This document shows, one piece after another, positions 59,460 through 64,000 of a DNA stretch of 64,000 nucleotides. The notes under the pieces are model-generated. The model saw only the letters and a program-made list of their open reading frames with translations. It was not told the origin of the DNA and did not search any database. The stretch is taken from NCBI GenBank assembly GCA_937899645.1, contig CALCCD010000030.1, forward strand, positions 1-64,000, in the 5' to 3' direction. Position 1 is the stretch's first letter. Each line of letters opens with the position of its first letter. This stretch comes from an uncultured cyanobacterium. Its GTDB lineage: Bacteria; Cyanobacteriota; Cyanobacteriia; Cyanobacteriales; Geitlerinemataceae. A program made the position numbers and the translations under genes.

Positions 59460-61619
59460 CTAAAATTCGCCATCCACGATCGGAATCTGAAACGCATAGG
59501 AAGACTTAAACTGCACCAAAAACTCTTGGGTCGCGCCGCCATCACCAGCCGCCGCCTTCTCCAGGTAGGGCAGCGGCGTCTTGTTGAGCTGTTCGCGCTC
59601 CACGTCATCGAGAGGCTCGTAGTCCAGCACGCGGCCATCGGCGGCGACCGTGACGCGGTATTGCAGCTTGCGATTGAAGCTCGACGCGGGAGCCCGAACG
59701 TTCAGGAAGGCATCCCTTAGCTGCACCGCGAGCAGGCTGCGGAGAACCTCGCGCCGCGAGATCCCGATCTCGACATCGCCCGCCGCTCCGAGTGGCTCTA
59801 GGGGGATTGTATCGACCTGGTACGCCATGCCCCAGGGCGTCACCTCCGTGCGACCATCGGGGAAGATCTCCAGCTTCAGGTCGGCGACTTCAATGCCGTC
59901 GCCGCTGCTCAGATTCGCGGCGACGATCGGCACGTGCTCCTCCCAGAGGCCGTAGATCGAAGTGTTGCGCGCTACGGCAAGCGCCCAGGTGTCATAGGTG
60001 TAATAGTCGATAATATTGCCCTCGCCATCGACCGCGAGGCGCACGATCGCCGAGGCGCGATCGGTAAAGTCGATCGCCGCCGCATCGACCTCTAGACCGT
60101 CGCTTAGCTCGCTTGCCAGCGAATCGAGTCGCGCGCGATCGGCGATCGTCGCGCTCGGAAAACCTTGGGTCGTCGATCGCCAAGCCGGAGCGATGCTTCT
60201 CGCCGACAACACCGTTTGCAGCAACAGCACGTCCGTCGCCACCTCGAAGTCGTTTTCTTCGATAAAGATTTCGTTGCACGAGTACCACACGTCAGCGTGC
60301 TGGAGGCGCGGGTCGGCTCCCTGGAGGTAGACCACCGAGCCGTCCTCCGCCGGAACGTCGAGCAGCACGTTCACGAAGCGGCTCATCGCCCGGTAGCATT
60401 GGGCGCGCAGGTCTTTCCAGCGGAAAACGCCATCCTCCGGCGCTTCGATTTCCAGCTCCCGCTGAAATGCCACATCGAAGAATTCTTCGGCAGTCGCCAG
60501 CATGGATTTATCTTCATCGGCGATCGGCTCGTCGAAATTCAGCCGCGACAGCTCCACCAGACCCAGCGTCAGATAAATCTGCCGCAGCAACTCGGGATCC
60601 CGGCCGGAATTCGGGTGCAGCCGTGCCCGTTGGAGATTCGCCAGGGCTTGGTTGAGCTGCTCTTGGGGCAAGCCGCCGCGCCAACCCGACTGGTTGAGCT
60701 CCCGCAGTAGCGAAGCGCGCGCTGAAGCTTGCAAAAAGTACGGATCGCCCGCCGCACCAAAGGAGTACGTCTCGATCGCCTCGTCGTAGCGCCCCAACAC
60801 TTCGTAGACCCCGCCTTCGCGCAACAGGAGCTCCGGCGACGGGTCGAACTGCTCGGCGCGCCGATAGCTGGCGAGCGCCTGCGACCAGCTCTGCTCCGCC
60901 TCGAACTCCAGACCGCGATCGTAGTAGTAGTCGCCCAGGCGGTACAGATTGGTATTCAGGCCGTAGCTGACCAGCAGCAACCCGGCAGAGAGCCCGAAGG
61001 TCGCCTCGGCAGTGCGGTGGCCGGGAACGCGCAGGCTCTTGAGAATCACATCGAGCGTGTCGCGCCCGGTTTGAGTGGCCGCGCCGCTGGCAACAAGGGC
61101 GAACCCGACCCCCTGCCCGATCGTGCTTAGCGTCCCCAGGAAATCAAACCCCTGACTGGAAAACGCGCGCGCCGTCTGAGTCATAAACGTCGCCGAAAAC
61201 AGCAGATTCACCACCGTTGCCGCACCCCACACCCAGCCGAAACGGTTGCTGCGCATCAGCGGTGAATTCTTGGCGTCCAGATACCACCACCAGGCCGACC
61301 TCGACGGGCGATAGCTACGGCAGAGCTTTTTTAGGAAGTTGTAGTCCGTCAGGGTGTCGGCACAGCTTTCGAGGCGCTTGTCGAGCCTGCAAAGTCGCGC
61401 GAACAGCTCTTTCTCGAGCTGCTTTTTGCGGCGCACGATCGACTGAAGGCGATCGCGGGTCGTCATCGTTACGAAGACCGTTTCGATTTCGAGGGCCGCG
61501 CTGGTTTCGATATGCTCGATGCCGGACTCGTAAAGGTCGAGCAGTTCGGAAAACGACGGCGGCGCGGTTTGGGCTTCAGGCTGGGCTTTGGGCTGGGCTT
61601 TGGGTTGGGCTTCGGACAT
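59460..61619 (-). CDS. TPR-containing membrane protein of unknown function
   Basis: 719 residues. Residues 1-22 have a short tandem AQPKAQPKAQPEAQT. Residues 22-105 are helical and charged. Three hydrophobic segments follow at about 127-148, 158-181 and 206-226. A TPR-like helical region covers about 227-330 (WSQALASYRRAEQFDPSPELLLREGGVYEVLGRYDEAIETY). The last ~170 residues contain two similar beta-rich segments: VRLAVDGEGNIIDYYTYD, and YRVTVAADGRVLDYEPLDD near the end. I recall similar cyanobacterial proteins but cannot assign a function. A membrane-anchored scaffold with TPR protein contacts is the most that can be said. Confidence 0.7.
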   Translation of the reverse strand: MSEAQPKAQPKAQPEAQTAPPSFSELLDLYESGIEHIETSAALEIETVFVTMTTRDRLQSIVRRKKQLEKELFARLCRLDKRLESCADTLTDYNFLKKLCRSYRPSRSAWWWYLDAKNSPLMRSNRFGWVWGAATVVNLLFSATFMTQTARAFSSQGFDFLGTLSTIGQGVGFALVASGAATQTGRDTLDVILKSLRVPGHRTAEATFGLSAGLLLVSYGLNTNLYRLGDYYYDRGLEFEAEQSWSQALASYRRAEQFDPSPELLLREGGVYEVLGRYDEAIETYSFGAAGDPYFLQASARASLLRELNQSGWRGGLPQEQLNQALANLQRARLHPNSGRDPELLRQIYLTLGLVELSRLNFDEPIADEDKSMLATAEEFFDVAFQRELEIEAPEDGVFRWKDLRAQCYRAMSRFVNVLLDVPAEDGSVVYLQGADPRLQHADVWYSCNEIFIEENDFEVATDVLLLQTVLSARSIAPAWRSTTQGFPSATIADRARLDSLASELSDGLEVDAAAIDFTDRASAIVRLAVDGEGNIIDYYTYDTWALAVARNTSIYGLWEEHVPIVAANLSSGDGIEVADLKLEIFPDGRTEVTPWGMAYQVDTIPLEPLGAAGDVEIGISRREVLRSLLAVQLRDAFLNVRAPASSFNRKLQYRVTVAADGRVLDYEPLDDVEREQLNKTPLPYLEKAAAGDGGATQEFLVQFKSSYAFQIPIVDGEF

Positions 61620-61817
61620 AGCTCACATGACGGAATTGACGGCAGGGGAAGGACGCAGCAGCGATCGAGAGGAGAAGCTTCTCCGGATATAGCAAAGCAG
61701 CCCTCTGCTTCGTGCGGAGAGCTGCTTCAGAGCGCTGCTCGATGGCGCGACCAGTGCGGTCGCATCAGCCGTTGGACAGAGCGTAGACTGAAGCCCCCAA
61801 TCTGTCCCCCCGATACG
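61620..61817. terminator. Short intergenic region with hairpins
   Basis: Downstream of the RPV-repeat gene (minus) lie GCGACC-AGTGC-GGTCGC (61747-61763) and a longer imperfect stem, AAGCAGCCCTC (61695-61705) with GAGAGCTGCTT (61717-61727); then the 14-bp palindrome GGAGAAGCTTCTCC (61671-61684) near the start of the TPR gene. The first two may terminate transcription, and the palindrome could be an operator for the TPR gene. Confidence 0.4.
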
Positions 61818-62339
61818 CTAGTCCAGGTAGCCCATCAGGATGCTGGCATCGTCGATCTCGTTCGAGGCCACCGGGCGGCTGCTGCCCATTGCGCCGTACT
61901 CGCTGCTGATCGCTAGCGTGCTGGCCGCAACCGGACGGATGCCCGACGCTTTAATCGTGTCGCTCACCTGCATCTCGGTCGCAAAGATCGGACGCGCGCC
62001 GCCGACCGCCGAAAACGTCTCGACGATTTTGCTGGTGCTGGGCTCGACGGGGCGGTTGCCGAGGTAGCTCGTTCGCTCCGCTTCGCTTTTTACTGCCAGA
62101 GCCGTCGTTGCCTTGGTCTCTTCTGTCTTCGTCGTCACGGTTTCTGATTCCTTTTTGCTAGCAGTAGGGGCGGTGCTGGACTCTGTTGCCTCAGGTTTTG
62201 CGGCGCTCTTACGAGTGCGACTCGAAGCGGTCGTGCTCGCGGTCGTGCTCGCGGTCGTGGTCTTGCGGCGGCGGGTCGTGCTGCGCGGCTTCGGAGTCTC
62301 GGGAGTTTCGGGGGGGGTGGGAGTTTCAGATGTGGTCAT
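61818..62339 (-). CDS. RPV-repeat protein with basic Ser/Thr-rich N-terminus
   Basis: 173 residues, no membrane segment. The first ~80 are low-complexity and basic: TTRRRKTTTASTTASTTASS and similar, then an E/T/K-rich stretch. The last ~85 residues hold four imperfect repeats of about 22-24 residues, marked by NRPVEPS, ARPIFAT, IRPVAAS and SRPVASN, separated by I/V-E-T/S-type segments, and end IDDASILMGYLD. I recall this C-terminal pattern from short conserved cyanobacterial proteins of unknown function. The basic tail suggests nucleic-acid or acidic-partner contact, which is inference. It is transcribed away from topA and towards the TPR gene. Confidence 0.7.
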   Translation of the reverse strand: MTTSETPTPPETPETPKPRSTTRRRKTTTASTTASTTASSRTRKSAAKPEATESSTAPTASKKESETVTTKTEETKATTALAVKSEAERTSYLGNRPVEPSTSKIVETFSAVGGARPIFATEMQVSDTIKASGIRPVAASTLAISSEYGAMGSSRPVASNEIDDASILMGYLD

Positions 62340-62928
62340 AAAAGCGTTGTCGGCATTTCTGCAAACGTCATTTTGCGAACGTTGTCCAATCTCCCAAGCG
62401 CAAGCCGTGCGCGCGATTCACAAGGCCGCAGACCTCTTGAAACGGGATGAAAACTTGGCATTGCGGCTACGCTCTTGACCGTCACTTCAAAGTGCGACGT
62501 CTCACCCGAAGCGGGCTCGACTGACTCTTTGAAAGCGGCGAAAAATGGCCGAAAACGGGCTCGGCTGTAGCCTTACAGGCATTCTAGTTTTTTTCAGGAT
62601 CTCTGTAAACAAATGGCAAATTAACAATACATATAGATACGATCGAGGCTCGCGCACGAGTGCTCGGTGCACGGCAAACGCTTACGCGCTCGGGCCGACG
62701 AGATAGGGCATCGAGCGCTCGATGCACCGCTCCAGGACGCGATCGGCTTCGACACCAGACACTCTGGTCGATTGTGCTATGTTCCTAATTACGGCCCCGA
62801 GCCGTCCGAGACGCGATCGAGCGGCATCGCTCCGTTACTCTGCACGCCGCCACGACCCTGCCGGATTCGTCACCTGCGTCTCGCTCGCCAGCTTTAAGTA
62901 TCGAGCCAGCCTTCGCAACAGCCGCACT
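62340..62928. promoter_or_regulatory. Divergent region upstream of topA
   Basis: About 590 bp without a credible gene. An AT-rich patch at 62583-62640 (with TTTTTTTCAGG and CAAATTAACAATACATATAG) is the most promoter-like part. Just after it lie an 18-bp perfect palindrome (62708-62725) and an imperfect related one (62654-62670). Confidence 0.45.
62708..62725. promoter_or_regulatory. 18-bp perfect palindrome upstream of topA
   Basis: GCATCGAGCGCTCGATGC is its own reverse complement. A similar imperfect palindrome, GCACGAGTGCTCGGTGC, lies 38 bp to the left (62654-62670). Both are about 200-275 bp before the topA start, just downstream of the AT-rich patch, and look like paired binding sites for a dimeric regulator. 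Confidence 0.4.
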
Positions 62929-64000
62929 ATGTCCACCCTCGTCATCGTCGAGTCCCCCACAAAAGCGCGCACGATCCAGAAATATCTCCCCAAGGGCTAC
63001 CGCGTCGAAGCATCGATGGGTCACGTGCGCGATCTGCCCCAGTCGGCGAGCGAAATTCCTGCGTCGTACAAGAAGCAAAAATGGTCGCAGCTCGGCGTCA
63101 ATGTCGAGGGCGACTTCGACCCGATTTACGTCGTGCCCCGCGACAAAAAGAAGGTCGTTAAAACCCTCAAGGACGCGCTCAAAAATGCCGACGAGCTGGT
63201 ACTGGCAACTGATGAAGACCGAGAAGGGGAAAGCATTAGCTGGCACTTGCTCGAAGTCTTGAAGCCGAAAGTGCCGACCAAGCGCATGGTCTTCCACGAG
63301 ATCACCGAGGAAGCCATCCAGCACGCGATCGACAACTGCCGCGAAATCGACGAGCAGCTCGTCCACGCCCAGGAGACGCGCCGCATCCTCGATCGGCTGG
63401 TGGGCTATACGCTTTCGCCGCTGCTCTGGAAAAAAATTGCGCCCAAACTCTCGGCGGGTCGAGTGCAGTCGGTGTCCGTCAGGTTGCTGGTGATGCGCGA
63501 GCGCGAGCGGCGGGCGTTCGTCAAGGGCTCGTACTGGGATCTCAAAGCGCAGCTCGAGAAAGACTCGATCCCGTTCGGCGCGCGGTTGGTCTCCGTTGAC
63601 GGCGTCAAGGTCGCGACCGGCGCGGACTTCGATGAGTCTACCGGCAAAATCAAGGCGGGCAAGAAAGTGAAGCTGCTCGATCGCGCTGAAGCCGAAGCCC
63701 TCGTCGAAACCGTCTCCGGCGAACCCTGGCGCGTCGCCAAGCTGGACTCGAAGTCCTCCAAACGCAAACCCGCGCCGCCGTTTACGACCTCAACGCTGCA
63801 ACAGGAAGCCAACCGCAAGCTGCGCCTCTCCGCCCGCGACACGATGCGCGTCGCCCAGAGCCTCTACGAAAACGGCTACATCACATACATGCGTACCGAC
63901 TCGGTGCACCTGTCCAACCAGGCGATCGAGGCCGCGCGCGAGTGCGTCGAACAAAAGTACGGCAAGGAGTATCTAAGCCCGCAAGCCCGCCAATTCGCGA
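62929..64000 (+). CDS. topA: DNA topoisomerase I, 3' end outside the window
   Basis: 357 complete codons are visible and the gene runs off the right edge. It relaxes negative supercoils in a type IA reaction. The Toprim domain starts at once: [15 protein letters not shown] with Glu8, then [15 protein letters not shown] with the acidic cluster at residues 95-101. The following [25 protein letters not shown] and [19 protein letters not shown] are strongly conserved. The catalytic tyrosine is Tyr320 in [13 protein letters not shown]. The start ATG at 62929 gives the standard N-terminus. The protein is normally 800-900 residues, so more than half is outside. Confidence 0.97.
   Translation, partial: MSTLVIVESPTKARTIQKYLPKGYRVEASMGHVRDLPQSASEIPASYKKQKWSQLGVNVEGDFDPIYVVPRDKKKVVKTLKDALKNADELVLATDEDREGESISWHLLEVLKPKVPTKRMVFHEITEEAIQHAIDNCREIDEQLVHAQETRRILDRLVGYTLSPLLWKKIAPKLSAGRVQSVSVRLLVMRERERRAFVKGSYWDLKAQLEKDSIPFGARLVSVDGVKVATGADFDESTGKIKAGKKVKLLDRAEAEALVETVSGEPWRVAKLDSKSSKRKPAPPFTTSTLQQEANRKLRLSARDTMRVAQSLYENGYITYMRTDSVHLSNQAIEAARECVEQKYGKEYLSPQARQFA

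Noticed and set aside
62667-62897. 76-codon open frame upstream of topA
   Set aside because: No ribosome site, no similarity that I recognise, and it contains the palindromes and low-complexity stretches of the regulatory region.

Overview
The window is from a cyanobacterium. The octamer GCGATCGC and its core CGATCG are very frequent in coding and non-coding DNA, as in cyanobacteria carrying HIP1 sites. Several genes are also cyanobacterial in character: glucosylglycerol-phosphate synthase, a plastoquinol terminal oxidase, a DUF4278 protein and a short RPV-repeat protein. GC is fairly high, and glucosylglycerol synthesis points to a salt-tolerant, probably marine or brackish organism. A marine unicellular form such as Rubidibacter would fit, but the sequence alone does not prove it.

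Layout. A sensor histidine kinase enters from the left edge (2-1393) and is followed by a small DUF4278 protein (1712-1999). Nearly half of the window (2068-31953, minus) is one uninterrupted gene for a surface protein of 9961 residues. It has an N-terminal half of alternating DUF11-type modules, about 31 cadherin-like repeats, a proline/threonine linker, and four tandem RTX calcium-binding blocks separated by cysteine-bearing linkers. A second secreted-looking gene (32489-33475) lies upstream in the same direction and shares two sequence boxes with the giant gene's leader.

The middle holds an AddB/RecB-like PD-(D/E)XK nuclease (34247-37021), a plastoquinol terminal oxidase (37342-38031), endonuclease V (38255-38968), and a divergent compatible-solute pair: ggpS (39149-40687, makes glucosylglycerol-phosphate) and a GghA-type glucosylglycerol hydrolase (41332-44109). 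Next come an exported agmatine-deiminase-like lipoprotein (44211-45353) and phosphoglucomutase (45523-47163). Phosphoglucomutase supplies glucose-1-phosphate, the precursor of the ADP-glucose used by GgpS.

From 55974 down to 47561 six minus-strand genes form an apparent operon: a lipoprotein solute-binding protein, a membrane GT2 glycosyltransferase, a TVP38/VTT membrane protein, and three large GT-C-like membrane proteins. This reads as a polyprenyl-phosphate-sugar pathway for a surface glycan, with an orphan ABC-type binding protein at its head. Two small inverted-repeat elements sit side by side between this operon and phosphoglucomutase.

The right end holds a DUF1232 protein, a DsbA-like lipoprotein, a GNAT acetyltransferase, a methyltransferase, a TPR membrane protein, the RPV-repeat protein, and the start of topA, which runs off the right edge. 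I saw no tRNA, rRNA, CRISPR array or transposase.
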